Shown: in pieces, positions 50,877 through 59,257 of the stretch | Numbering within the stretch: position 1 is the first letter of the stretch | Layout: each line of letters begins with the position of its first letter | Origin: Hymenobacter rubidus | Lineage (GTDB): Bacteria; Bacteroidota; Bacteroidia; Cytophagales; Hymenobacteraceae | Length of the DNA: 64,000 bases | Direction: 5' to 3' | Assembly: GCF_016734815.1 (NCBI RefSeq) | Contig: NZ_JAERQF010000019.1 | Span: 1 to 64,000, forward strand | Made by a program: the position numbers and the translations under genes | Notes under the pieces: generated by a model | What the model was told of the DNA's origin: nothing | Database searches by the model: none | Seen by the model: only the letters and a program-made list of their open reading frames with translations

Positions 50877-52817
50877 ATGCCCTCCTCCCCTACCGAAATT
50901 TCGCCATTGGCCCTGCTGCGTGCGCATTGGGGACACGAGAAATTTCGGCCGGGGCAGGAGGAAATCATCAACTCGGTGTTGGCGGGGCACGATACGCTGG
51001 CGCTGCTGCCCACCGGCGGCGGTAAGAGCATCTGCTTCCAGGTGCCGGCGCTGGCGCGGCCGGGCATCTGCCTTGTGGTATCGCCGCTCATTGCCCTGAT
51101 GAAGGACCAGGTGGACAACCTACGCAAGCGCGGGCTGAAAGCGGAGGCCATTTACGCGGGCATGAGCCATCAGGAAATCGACCACGCGCTGGACAACTGT
51201 GTGTACGGCCGCAGCGTGAAGTTCCTGTACGTATCGCCGGAACGGCTGCTCACGGAGTTGTTTCAGGTGCGGGTGGCGAAGATGAACGTGGGCCTGCTGG
51301 CCGTGGACGAGGCGCACTGCCTCTCGCAATGGGGCTACGATTTTCGGCCGCCCTACCTGCGCATTGCCGAGCTGCGGGAGAAGCTGCCGGCCGGCACGCC
51401 GGTTATTGCCCTCACGGCCACGGCTACGGCCCAGGTGCAGGCCGACATTGTGGAGAAGCTGAAGTTTGGGACCAGCGGCCAGGTGTTTCGGCAGAGCTTT
51501 GCGCGTCCTAAGCTGTCGTATTCGGTGCTGCACACGGAAGACAAACTGCGCCAGCTGTTGGAAGTGGTGCGCGGCGTGGGCCCCGACAAAACCGGCATCG
51601 TGTACGCTCGCACGCGGCGGCAGACAGAGGACACGGCGGCTTTCCTGCAACAGCACAAGTTTGCGGCGGCGGCCTACCACGCGGGCCTGCCCCCGGAAAA
51701 GCGCACCCAGGTGCAGCAGGATTGGATTGCCAACAAAGTCCGGCTCATGGTGGCCACCAACGCTTTCGGCATGGGCATTGACAAGCCCGATGTGCGCCTC
51801 GTGGTGCACCTCGACGCGCCCGATACTCTGGAGGCCTACTACCAGGAAGCCGGCCGCGCCGGGCGCGATAACCTCTTCGCCTTCGCCGTGCTGCTGGCCG
51901 GGCCCAACGATGCCGACGAGTTGCGCCGCCGCACCAACCAGTCGTTTCCGCCCCTCGACACCGTGAAACGTGTGTACCAGGCGCTGGCCAACTACTCGCG
52001 CACGGCGGTAGGCGGGGGCGAATTGGCGGCGTTCGAGTTCGACATGCAGCAGTTTGCCGAAACCTACCGCATCAAGGCCGTGGACGCCCACAATTCGCTG
52101 AAGATTTTGCAGCGCGAAGGCTTCGTGCAGCTCAATGAGGCCGTGAATCAGCCGGCGCGGGTGCATTTGATTATAAACCATCAGGATTTGTACGCCTTCC
52201 AGGTGGCCAACGCGCAGCATGATTTGCTGATAAAAGCCCTGCTACGGCTGCATGGCGGCGAGCTGTTTGCCGACTTCCAGACGATTTCGGAAAATGCGCT
52301 GGCTACGCACCTGCGCCGCAGCGTGGTGGAGGTGCGCCAGCAGCTGCGCTACCTGCACACGGCCGGTATTCTGCACTACCAGCCCCGGCAAGAGTCGCCG
52401 CAGGCCCTCTTCACCACGCCGCGCTTCGATGCCGCCAAGCTGCCCCTCGACCAGGTGAAGATGACCGCGGCCCGCGACCTGGCCCGCGCCAAAACCACCG
52501 CCGTGGCCCAGTACCTGAGCGGCACGCGCTGCCGCCAGATTCTGCTGCTCACCTATTTTGATGAGGCCGACCCGGCCCGCTGCGGCGTGTGCGACATCTG
52601 CCTGGCCGAGAAGAAAGCCGCTCAAACAACCGAGCAGGCGCCCTCACTTCGAGAGCCGTTGTTGCAGCATATTCGTCAGGCAGCACGCTCTCCGCGTGAG
52701 TTGCTGGCTGCGTTTCCGCCCAAGGATGCGGCGGCCATTACAGCTGCCCTGCGGGAAATGGTGGACCGGGGCGAGCTGGCGTACGCGGCCGATGGGCGGC
52801 TGGTGCTTGGCTCCTAG
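50877..52817 (+). CDS. recQ: RecQ-family ATP-dependent DNA helicase
   Basis: A 3'-5' DNA helicase of recombination and repair, 646 aa. Motif 0 LRAHWGHEKFRPGQEEII, motif I LLPTGGGKSICF, motif II AVDEAHCLSQWGYDFRP, motif III ALTATATAQV, motif V VATNAFGMGIDKPDVR, motif VI YYQEAGRAGRD. The zinc-binding domain has Cys pairs in GTRCRQILL, then ARCGVCDIC. The C-terminal 90 residues resemble a degenerate HRDC or a winged-helix tail (LLQHIRQAARSPRELL). The length is shorter than full RecQ with three HRDC domains but normal for this phylum. Confidence 0.96.
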   Translation: MPSSPTEISPLALLRAHWGHEKFRPGQEEIINSVLAGHDTLALLPTGGGKSICFQVPALARPGICLVVSPLIALMKDQVDNLRKRGLKAEAIYAGMSHQEIDHALDNCVYGRSVKFLYVSPERLLTELFQVRVAKMNVGLLAVDEAHCLSQWGYDFRPPYLRIAELREKLPAGTPVIALTATATAQVQADIVEKLKFGTSGQVFRQSFARPKLSYSVLHTEDKLRQLLEVVRGVGPDKTGIVYARTRRQTEDTAAFLQQHKFAAAAYHAGLPPEKRTQVQQDWIANKVRLMVATNAFGMGIDKPDVRLVVHLDAPDTLEAYYQEAGRAGRDNLFAFAVLLAGPNDADELRRRTNQSFPPLDTVKRVYQALANYSRTAVGGGELAAFEFDMQQFAETYRIKAVDAHNSLKILQREGFVQLNEAVNQPARVHLIINHQDLYAFQVANAQHDLLIKALLRLHGGELFADFQTISENALATHLRRSVVEVRQQLRYLHTAGILHYQPRQESPQALFTTPRFDAAKLPLDQVKMTAARDLARAKTTAVAQYLSGTRCRQILLLTYFDEADPARCGVCDICLAEKKAAQTTEQAPSLREPLLQHIRQAARSPRELLAAFPPKDAAAITAALREMVDRGELAYAADGRLVLGS

Positions 52818-52827
52818 CAAAACAGAA

Positions 52828-52934
52828 CGTCCTGCTGAGCGCAGCCGAAGCATCTCGCGTGCCGTGGTAATTCTCTTCTGCAACGATTGAGTTACTACCA
52901 CAAGCGAGATGCTTCGGCTACGCTCAGCAGGACG
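52828..52934. repeat. REP-like palindrome, family A
   Basis: Arms cgtcctgctgagcgcagccg and cggctacgctcagcaggacg, 11 bases after the recQ stop, between convergent genes. Confidence 0.9.
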
Positions 52935-52952
52935 TTCTATTATTCACGGCCC

Positions 52953-53258
52953 TTAAATCCCCTCCGCCGCGTAGGCCTGGTAGCCGCCCAGCAGGTTGCG
53001 CACGTTGGTGAAGCCTTGCTGGGTGAGGTAGGCTTTGGCCTGGCCGGAGCGGGCGCCGCTTTTGCAATGCACGATGATTTCTTGCTCTTTCCAGGCGTCG
53101 AGGTCGTCGAGCTTTTCAGGCAGGGTGCCGAGCGGGATATTCTGGGCGCCGGGCATGCGGGCTTCTTCGTGCTCCCAGGGTTCGCGCACGTCGATGATGG
53201 TGGGGGTTTCGCCGGCTTGCTGGCGCTGGTGGAGTTCGGCGGGGGTGATGTCGGCCAT
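52953..53258 (-). CDS. Single-domain rhodanese-like protein
   Basis: A 101-residue sulfurtransferase domain. The active-site loop HCKSGARSG has Cys65 as the persulfide nucleophile; upstream are IIDVREPWEHEEA (the DVRE motif) and NIPLGTLPEKL, and downstream LTQQGFTNVRNLLGGYQAY. It transfers sulfane sulfur in the cytoplasm; partners are unknown. The start at 53258 is set by the normal domain N-terminus and by a -7 element 47 bases upstream; a longer frame adds a non-homologous arm. Confidence 0.93.
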   Translation of the reverse strand: MADITPAELHQRQQAGETPTIIDVREPWEHEEARMPGAQNIPLGTLPEKLDDLDAWKEQEIIVHCKSGARSGQAKAYLTQQGFTNVRNLLGGYQAYAAEGI

Positions 53259-53304
53259 GGTGGAAAAGGGATTGGGTGGTTGGGTAGTAACTGACTTGCT
53301 GGGA

Positions 53305-53312
53305 CGAAAGTA
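53305..53312 (-). promoter_or_regulatory. Putative -7 element TACTTTCG for the rhodanese gene
   Basis: Same variant octamer as before sucC, on the minus strand. Confidence 0.4.
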
Positions 53313-53372
53313 CGGCCGAAGGCTTCTTGGTTTCGTAACGGCAAGAGCACCAACCACGCACGGCGCAATCCT

Positions 53373-53380
53373 TACCTTTG
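53373..53380 (+). promoter_or_regulatory. -7 element TACCTTTG for the secreted nuclease gene
   Basis: Perfect TAnnTTTG on the plus strand, 112 bases before the ATG; divergent with the rhodanese promoter. Confidence 0.5.
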
Positions 53381-53492
53381 TCGTTTCCCAGAGGCTGTCG
53401 CATTTCCAACAGTAAGGGATTCAACCCACGCCCCCGTGTCTTTCTGCCACCCAAGTTCCTAAGACCCTAAGCCCCCAAGTCTCCTTTTTCCC

Positions 53493-55835
53493 ATGAAACA
53501 CTTCTTCGCTTCGGTGCTGCTGGTGCTGGCCTTGGTGCCAGCCGCGCTGCACGCTCAAACCGCGCCGCCCATGCCGCCGGCTGCGCCCGCCGGCCTTACG
53601 GGCCAGGCCCTGCGCACCTGGTACCTCGACAACTGGTACACCAACAAGCGCGTGGTGCTGAGCTACGCCGATGCCCGCGGCAAGATGTATAACTACGCCG
53701 ATAACTACAGCAACATCGTCACCTGCGTGTATTCGGGCTACACCGAAACGGTGCCTTACAGCACCACCAACACCAGCACCTCAGTGGTCAGCCGCATCAA
53801 CTGCGAGCACACCGTGCCCCAGTCATGGTTCAACCAGGTGGTGCGCATGCGCTCCGACATGCACCACCTGTTCCCGACTTACGATACCTGGAACAACCTG
53901 CGCGGCTCGGACCCCTACGCCGACATTCCCGACGCCACCACCCAAACCTGGATGCGCCTGCTGGTAAGCCAGAACACTATCCCGACCGCCAACATCAACG
54001 AATGGAGCGAGGATACCAACACGCAGTTTGAGCCCCGCGAAGACCACAAGGGCAACGTGGCCCGCGCCGTTTTCTACTTCTACACCATGCACGGCGGGCA
54101 GCCCGAGCTGGCCGCCACCAACCACCAGGACATCAACTCCGTGGCCAACATCAATACCCTCTACGCCTGGCACCTGGCCGACCCGGTCGATGCCCACGAA
54201 ATTGAGCGCAACCGCCGCGTGGCCGTCAGCCAGGGCAACTACAACCCCTACATCGAGCACCCCGAAACCGTGGCGCCCGCCTGGGGCCTCACGCCGCCCG
54301 GCCCGGTGTTCAGCTTCGCATCGCCCTCGGGTACCATCACCGAAGGCAACGCCGGCACCGCCACCTACACCTTCACGCTGAGCCTGGCCCCGGCGGCTAC
54401 CACCGCTACCACCGTACAGGTGAACCTGGACGCCGCGAATTCTACGGCCACCAACGGCACCGATTTCGCCTTCACCACCCCCACTACCGTGACCTTCCCG
54501 GCTGGCAGCACCAGCCAGACCGTGACGCTAACCGTGAACGGCGACACCCAGCCCGAGGCCGATGAAACCGTCATCCTGACCCTGAGCAACCCCAGCACCG
54601 GCAACAGCGTGGGCAGCCCCGGCACCCACACGCTCACCATCACCAACGACGACGGCCCCGCGCCCACGGTCAACTTTGCCACCGCCGGCGGCACCATCAC
54701 CGAAGGCAACACCGGCACCAGCACCTACACCGTGAACGTGACGGCCAGCGGCACCCTGCCCACCGGCACCTTCACCGTGCCGGTGAGCGTGGACGCGGCC
54801 AACAGCACCGCCACCACCCCCAGCGACTACGTGCTGAACACCACCAGCCTCACCTTCAGCAGCTCCGCCCTCACGCAAGCCGTGACCGTGACCGTGAACG
54901 GCGACCTGACCTTCGAGCCCAACGAAACCGTGCGCCTGCGCCTGGGCACGCCTTCCAACGCCACCGTCATTGTGGGGCAGCCCAGCCAGCACACGCTCAC
55001 CATTCTGAACGACGACGCGGCCCCGGCCGGCGCGCCCTGCACCAAGCCCTATTTCTCGCAGTACGTGGAGTCGAACGTGGGCAATACCAAGGTGCTGGAA
55101 ATTTACAATCCCACGCTCTCGCCCATGCCGCTGGCCGGCAAGCGCGTGGTGCTCTACCAACCGGGCTCTACCACCGCCGGCACCACCCTCAACCTGAGCG
55201 GCACCATTGCCCCCGGCGACGTGTACGTGATTGGCAACGTGGGTTTGACGGATGCGACCACGCTGGCCCAGACCGACATTTTATCCACCGTATGCTATTT
55301 CAGCGGAGCGCACTCCATTGCCTTGTTTGATGCCACGGATACGCTCGACGTTATCGGCGTAATCGGCCAGACGCCGCCTTCCGGCGGCTGGACAGTACCC
55401 AATGGCTCAACCCTGAACAACACCCTCGTGCGCCAGCCCACCACCAGCCAGGGCGGCCGCTGGAACGGCCCCAACGGCAGTGTGACCTGGAGCGCCGGTG
55501 GCGTGGACAACTACGCCGGCGTGGGCAGCTACGTCAGCTCCGCCTGCTTCATTCCCACGGCGGCCCGCACTGCCTCGGTACTGCGCAACGCCCTCGAAAT
55601 CTACCCGAACCCGGCCTCCGAAACCGTGCAGCTGCGCCTGCCCGGCGTGCCCACCGCCCGCCCCGCCACCGTGGAAGTGCTGGATATGCTGGGCCGCTCG
55701 GTGCGCCAGCGCACCGCCCAGCTCAGCGCCACCGAGGCCGTTTCGGTTGACCTGCGGGGCCTGCCCGCCGGCATTTACGCCGTGCGCGTCACCTGCGCCG
55801 ACGTGGAATACACTGGACGCGTTGTCGTGCAATAA
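53493..55835 (+). CDS. Secreted endonuclease I-family nuclease with Calx-beta, lamin-tail and T9SS domains
   Basis: A 780-residue exported DNase/RNase. Signal peptide about 1-21 (ending LHAQ). The endonuclease I domain (about 35-255) has RINCEHTVPQSWF and RSDMHHLFPT with the metal-binding His and Asn of the HNH-like fold. Two Calx-beta domains follow (about 270-385 and 388-510; repeated TVNGD and TLTITNDDG ends). A lamin-tail-like domain (FSQYVESNVGNTKVLEIYNP, then GDVYVIGNVG) comes next, and the last 75 residues are a T9SS sorting signal (EIYPNPASETVQLRL). It probably acts outside the cell in nucleic-acid scavenging or biofilm turnover. Confidence 0.93.
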   Translation: MKHFFASVLLVLALVPAALHAQTAPPMPPAAPAGLTGQALRTWYLDNWYTNKRVVLSYADARGKMYNYADNYSNIVTCVYSGYTETVPYSTTNTSTSVVSRINCEHTVPQSWFNQVVRMRSDMHHLFPTYDTWNNLRGSDPYADIPDATTQTWMRLLVSQNTIPTANINEWSEDTNTQFEPREDHKGNVARAVFYFYTMHGGQPELAATNHQDINSVANINTLYAWHLADPVDAHEIERNRRVAVSQGNYNPYIEHPETVAPAWGLTPPGPVFSFASPSGTITEGNAGTATYTFTLSLAPAATTATTVQVNLDAANSTATNGTDFAFTTPTTVTFPAGSTSQTVTLTVNGDTQPEADETVILTLSNPSTGNSVGSPGTHTLTITNDDGPAPTVNFATAGGTITEGNTGTSTYTVNVTASGTLPTGTFTVPVSVDAANSTATTPSDYVLNTTSLTFSSSALTQAVTVTVNGDLTFEPNETVRLRLGTPSNATVIVGQPSQHTLTILNDDAAPAGAPCTKPYFSQYVESNVGNTKVLEIYNPTLSPMPLAGKRVVLYQPGSTTAGTTLNLSGTIAPGDVYVIGNVGLTDATTLAQTDILSTVCYFSGAHSIALFDATDTLDVIGVIGQTPPSGGWTVPNGSTLNNTLVRQPTTSQGGRWNGPNGSVTWSAGGVDNYAGVGSYVSSACFIPTAARTASVLRNALEIYPNPASETVQLRLPGVPTARPATVEVLDMLGRSVRQRTAQLSATEAVSVDLRGLPAGIYAVRVTCADVEYTGRVVVQ

Positions 55836-55864
55836 CGTTCGGATGCACAAACCTTTGATGCTAT

Positions 55865-55900
55865 AAAAAGCCCCTTGCTGATATCAGCAAGGGGCTTTTT
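55865..55900 (+). terminator. Intrinsic terminator of the secreted nuclease
   Basis: Perfect hairpin aaaaagccccttgctgat / atcagcaaggggcttttt, 29 bases after the stop. Confidence 0.9.
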
Positions 55901-55949
55901 GATGTAGGGGGTTTAGAAGCCGTTAGAGTTGGTCGAAAACATTCCAGCC

Positions 55950-56039
55950 CGTCCTGCTGAGCTTGTCGAAGCATCTCTCCCGTAACAGTAAATGAATTAG
56001 TCCCCCGGTAGAGATGCTTCGACAAGCTCAGCATAACCG
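55950..56039. repeat. REP-like palindrome, family A
   Basis: Arms cgtcctgctgagcttgtcga and tcgacaagctcagcataacc; the arm sequence cttgtcga differs from other copies and is matched in the opposite arm. Confidence 0.85.
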
Positions 56040-56087
56040 TTTTGGTTAACTCAAACAGCTTCTCAGTTATACGCTCTTTCCCACAGC

Positions 56088-56188
56088 TGTCATCCTGAGC
56101 GGAGCGAAGGACCTTCTCACCGCTGAACCATTGGCAGTGATTCAGTTGATACAAGCGTGAGAAGGTCCTTCGCAAGCTCAGGATGACA
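56088..56188. repeat. REP-like palindrome, family A
   Basis: Arms tgtcatcctgagcggagcga and cttcgcaagctcaggatgaca's core; subtype with aaggaccttctcac. Lies 69 bases beyond the dnaX stop. Confidence 0.85.
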
Positions 56189-56256
56189 GACGAGCATTAA
56201 AATGACACCTATACTGAAGCACGAGAGTTGCTTCCTCCTCGCCACAAGCCGTGTCG

Positions 56257-58383
56257 TTAAAACTCTGCCTCCAACCCTAAACGTTGCTTGGCCTCGCGCA
56301 AGGCCGGAAACCGCTCGGCTAGGTACTCAAATTTATCGGTAGAGGTGTAGAGCTTTTTGGCCGTGGGCGCAGCCGCGTTCACTACGGGTTGCACGTTGAG
56401 GCGCGGGTTGCCGGTGCGGCGGCGCAGCTCGGCCAGGAATTCCACGCGCATTTCGTTGAACTGGTCGACCTGGATGGGGTTGTCCACGGCCAGCTCGATG
56501 TGGTGTTCTTCGTTGGCCGTCACGGGCCGGTTCAGCACCCAGAATTCGCTCATGCGGTCCTGGGCCCGGCGCTCTTCGGCCAGTTCCTGCCACACGCGCT
56601 GCAGCACGGCAGGGTCGGTGGGGGCCACCGGGCCGCTGGCGGCCGCCGGCTCGGCCGAAGCAGCGGCCGATGGGCCAGTGGCTGCACGGGCCCCCATGTT
56701 CTTGAGGCTGGGCAGCTTGCTGGCCAAGCTGGGAATCTTGGCAAAAGCGGCTTGCGGCGTTGGACGCGGCGCCGGCTCAATGCCCTCAAAGCTCGGCACG
56801 CCGATTTCGACGTGCGGCAGCGTGTCGCGCATCTGGTGCCGCTCGGTGATGGCGGCGTTCGGGTCGGCTTCAATGCTGGGCGTGTCGTGCAGCTCCTCCA
56901 CGCCGTTTTCGACGGGTAATGGGTCGGGGCCGTCGGCCGGGGCCGGGCCGGTGGCTACGGGTGCACCGGCCGGCATGGGCAGCGGCGCGGATGCGACGGC
57001 CGGGCGCGGTGCGGCCGTGTAGGCCGCGGCCGGCGACTCGGTGGCGTAAGCAGCCGGAGCGGCATAAGAAACTGATGAAACCGCAGCGGCAGCTGGGACG
57101 CTAGCAGATGGAGAGGCTACAGGCGCAGGCTGGGCGTGGCCGTTGGTGCTTCCACCGTAGATGCCATCACTGGTGCTGCCGCTGCTGCTTGGCGCAGCAG
57201 TTGCTGGCGTTTCACCGTCGCTTAGGCTGCTAGTTTTTTTTTTTGCCTCGCCGTTGGTGGCGGGGCTTAGCTCACGCACGAACTGCACGGCGCCGTTCAG
57301 GTAGGCCAGCTTCATCAGCGCCAATTCGACATGGAGGCGCTGGTTTTTGGCTTGCTTGAACTCGCGGTCACATTGGCTGATGAGGTTGAGCGCCGAGAGC
57401 AGGAAGGCCAGCGGCGCGGCCTGGGCCTGCTGCACGTACTTCAGCCGGATGCCGTCGGACACTTCCAGCAGCTGCACGGTCACGGCGTCTTTGCACACGA
57501 GCAGGCCGCGCAGGTGTTCGGCGGTGCCCACCACGAAGTTGTGGAGGTCGAAGCCATTCTGCATCACTTCATCGAGCAGGAGCAGCGCGGCCGAGAGGTT
57601 TTCGGTGAGCAGGCTGTCGACTAAGCGGAAGTAGTAGTCGTAGTCGAGGATGTGCAGGTTTTGCACCACCTCTTTGTAAGTGAGGTTGTTGCCGCCGAAG
57701 GTCACCATCTGGTCAAACATCGACAGGGCGTCGCGTAGGCCGCCGTCGGCCTTCTGGGCCAGCAGGTGAAGGGCGTCGTCTTCTGCCGTGATGCCTTCCT
57801 GGGTGGCCACATAGCGCAGGTGCCCGCGCATGTCCTCCACCTTGATGCGGCTGAAATCGAAAATCTGGCAGCGCGACAGGATGGTGGGAATAATCTTGTG
57901 GCGCTCGGTGGTGGCGAGGATGAAAATAGCGTAGCTTGGCGGCTCCTCCAGCGTCTTCAGAAACGCGTTGAAGGCCGCATTCGAGAGCATGTGCACCTCG
58001 TCAATAATGTAGATTTTGTACTTGCCGGCCTGCGGGGCGTAGCGCACCTGCTCCACCAGCGAGCGGATGTCTTCGACCGAGTTATTCGAGGCCGCATCCA
58101 GTTCGTGCACGTTGAAGGAGGCATTTTCCTGGAACGCCACGCAGGAGGCGCAGGTACCGCAAGCCTCGGTTTCGGCCGTGAGGTTGGTGCAGTTGATGGT
58201 TTTGGCCAGGATGCGGGCGCAGGTGGTTTTGCCCACCCCGCGCGGGCCGCAAAACAGGAACGCCTGGGCCAAGTGGTGGCTCTGAATAGCGTTTTGCAGC
58301 GTGGTGGTGACGTGCTGCTGCCCCACCACGCTGCGAAACGTGGAAGGACGGTACTTGCGGGCCGAAACGACGAAATTATCCAT
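56257..58383 (-). CDS. dnaX: DNA polymerase III subunit tau/gamma
   Basis: The clamp-loader ATPase and organiser of the replisome, 708 aa (tau). Walker A FCGPRGVGKTT at residues 44-54, a zinc-binding Cys group (CTNL to CGTCASC, about 64-80), Walker B YIIDEVHMLS, the sensor motif TTERHKIIPTILSRCQ, and domain III to about 365. After it comes a run of eleven A in codons 380-384 (Ala-Lys-Lys-Lys-Thr). One extra A gives a TAG after Asn384; one missing A gives a TAA after residue 386. Slippage would thus make a gamma-like 384-386 aa form. The rest is a Pro/Ala-rich linker (to about 590) and a C-terminal domain (LQRVWQELAEERRAQDRMSE) that in tau binds polymerase alpha and helicase. Confidence 0.96.
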   Translation of the reverse strand: MDNFVVSARKYRPSTFRSVVGQQHVTTTLQNAIQSHHLAQAFLFCGPRGVGKTTCARILAKTINCTNLTAETEACGTCASCVAFQENASFNVHELDAASNNSVEDIRSLVEQVRYAPQAGKYKIYIIDEVHMLSNAAFNAFLKTLEEPPSYAIFILATTERHKIIPTILSRCQIFDFSRIKVEDMRGHLRYVATQEGITAEDDALHLLAQKADGGLRDALSMFDQMVTFGGNNLTYKEVVQNLHILDYDYYFRLVDSLLTENLSAALLLLDEVMQNGFDLHNFVVGTAEHLRGLLVCKDAVTVQLLEVSDGIRLKYVQQAQAAPLAFLLSALNLISQCDREFKQAKNQRLHVELALMKLAYLNGAVQFVRELSPATNGEAKKKTSSLSDGETPATAAPSSSGSTSDGIYGGSTNGHAQPAPVASPSASVPAAAAVSSVSYAAPAAYATESPAAAYTAAPRPAVASAPLPMPAGAPVATGPAPADGPDPLPVENGVEELHDTPSIEADPNAAITERHQMRDTLPHVEIGVPSFEGIEPAPRPTPQAAFAKIPSLASKLPSLKNMGARAATGPSAAASAEPAAASGPVAPTDPAVLQRVWQELAEERRAQDRMSEFWVLNRPVTANEEHHIELAVDNPIQVDQFNEMRVEFLAELRRRTGNPRLNVQPVVNAAAPTAKKLYTSTDKFEYLAERFPALREAKQRLGLEAEF
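57234..57244 (-). promoter_or_regulatory. Slippery A11 run in dnaX (recoding or transcriptional slippage site)
   Basis: Eleven consecutive T on the plus strand, A on the coding strand. In-frame reading is gcA AAA AAA AAA Act; with one extra A the next codons are AAc tag, and with one A fewer cta gca gcc taa. Confidence 0.65.
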
Positions 58384-58395
58384 AAGTTCTGTCTA

Positions 58396-58403
58396 CAAAG
58401 TTA
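58396..58403 (-). promoter_or_regulatory. -7 element TAACTTTG for dnaX
   Basis: Perfect TAnnTTTG 12 bases upstream of the ATG on the minus strand, giving a leader of only a few bases. Confidence 0.5.
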
Positions 58404-58443
58404 CCCAGAAACGGGCGGCTTTGGAAGCGGTTTGCCCCTCATC

Positions 58444-58583
58444 TGTCATCCTGAGCGCAGCGAAGGACCTTATCACGCTGGCACAGTTAGAAGTAGAAAA
58501 TCAGCCTGCTTTTCGCATTAAACAAGAGTGCCGTTCAGCATCGTTCATCCGTGAGAAGGTCCTTCGCTGCGCTCAGGATGACA
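58444..58583. repeat. REP-like palindrome, family A, with long loop
   Basis: Arms tgtcatcctgagcgcagcga and tcgctgcgctcaggatgaca, with an unusually long 80-base centre. Confidence 0.88.
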
Positions 58584-58612
58584 GGCGTGAAAAGGAAACC
58601 TTCCCTCTTGCC

Positions 58613-58644
58613 TTGGCGTTTCTACCCCGAACCGCGTACCTTCG
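58613..58644 (+). promoter_or_regulatory. Promoter of the tmRNA gene
   Basis: TTG at 58613-58615 and TACCTTCG at 58637-58644 with 21 bases between; the mature tmRNA begins 49 bases on, so a short 5' leader would be removed by RNase P. Confidence 0.55.
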
Positions 58645-58693
58645 CGGCCCGCTTGGCATTAATCGGACTTGTGGGACTCGTTCTTTACCATTT

Positions 58694-59064
58694 GGGGATG
58701 ACCGGAATTGACAGCTTGCGCAAATTGCGGGTAAGCGTGCCAGGAGTTGATGGAAGCTCTCCTGTCAAAAAATCTATCAACAATCAACTGGCGACTATTC
58801 GTACGCCATGGCTGCCTAGTTCAGAATTAGGTAATTGCCATCGTTCCGCCCGGGTAAGTTTCTACACCTGGGAGTTCGGAGCGTCGTAAGTAGAAAATAG
58901 CCTTCGGGGAGCTGTGACCCGGGGGCGAAACCCAACTGCAGCTAAGGGAAGCTCAAGGGCCTGACTGACGCCTGGGCTTCTTCGAAAATTCAAGTCTGGA
59001 TACGCACGTAGAAAGCACGTTGATTTCCTTGTCTGGACCAGGGTTCGAATCCCTGCATCTCCAC
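58694..59064 (+). ncRNA. ssrA: Transfer-messenger RNA (tmRNA)
   Basis: Rescues ribosomes stalled on broken mRNA and tags the peptide for proteolysis. The 5' end ggggatgaccggaattgaca and the 3' end cagggttcgaatccctgcat plus ctcca form the tRNA-like domain: acceptor ggggatg pairs with catctcc, and the T arm carries ggttcgaatcc. The tag frame at 58790-58819 reads Gly-Asp-Tyr-Ser-Tyr-Ala-Met-Ala-Ala then TAG (GDYSYAMAA), close to known Cytophaga tags ending SYAMAA. Length is 371 nt; CCA is not encoded. Pseudoknot regions were not checked base by base. Confidence 0.93.
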
Positions 59065-59067
59065 TTT

Positions 59068-59101
59068 AAACCCCGTTTGCGGCAAGCAGGCGGGGTTTTT
59101 C
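59068..59101 (+). terminator. Intrinsic terminator of tmRNA
   Basis: Stem aaaccccg / cggggttt with a GC-containing loop and following T run, directly after the tmRNA 3' end. Confidence 0.8.
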
Positions 59102-59257
59102 GGTTTTCAAGGGGCGGTATATGAGACACGTCATCACACCCTGCACGACTCGCTATGTGATGAGGTGGTCTGGGCAAGGCGGGCAGCAGAAGGTCGTAAA
59201 CCAACTAAGCGATAAGCCACCGCCGGGGTTCATCGGCTAAAACCGGCGAGGCGCTAT

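Noticed and set aside
58953-59204. Minus-strand frame over the tmRNA end
   Set aside because: It reads antisense to the tRNA-like domain (the RDSNPG-type false protein often predicted over tRNA genes).
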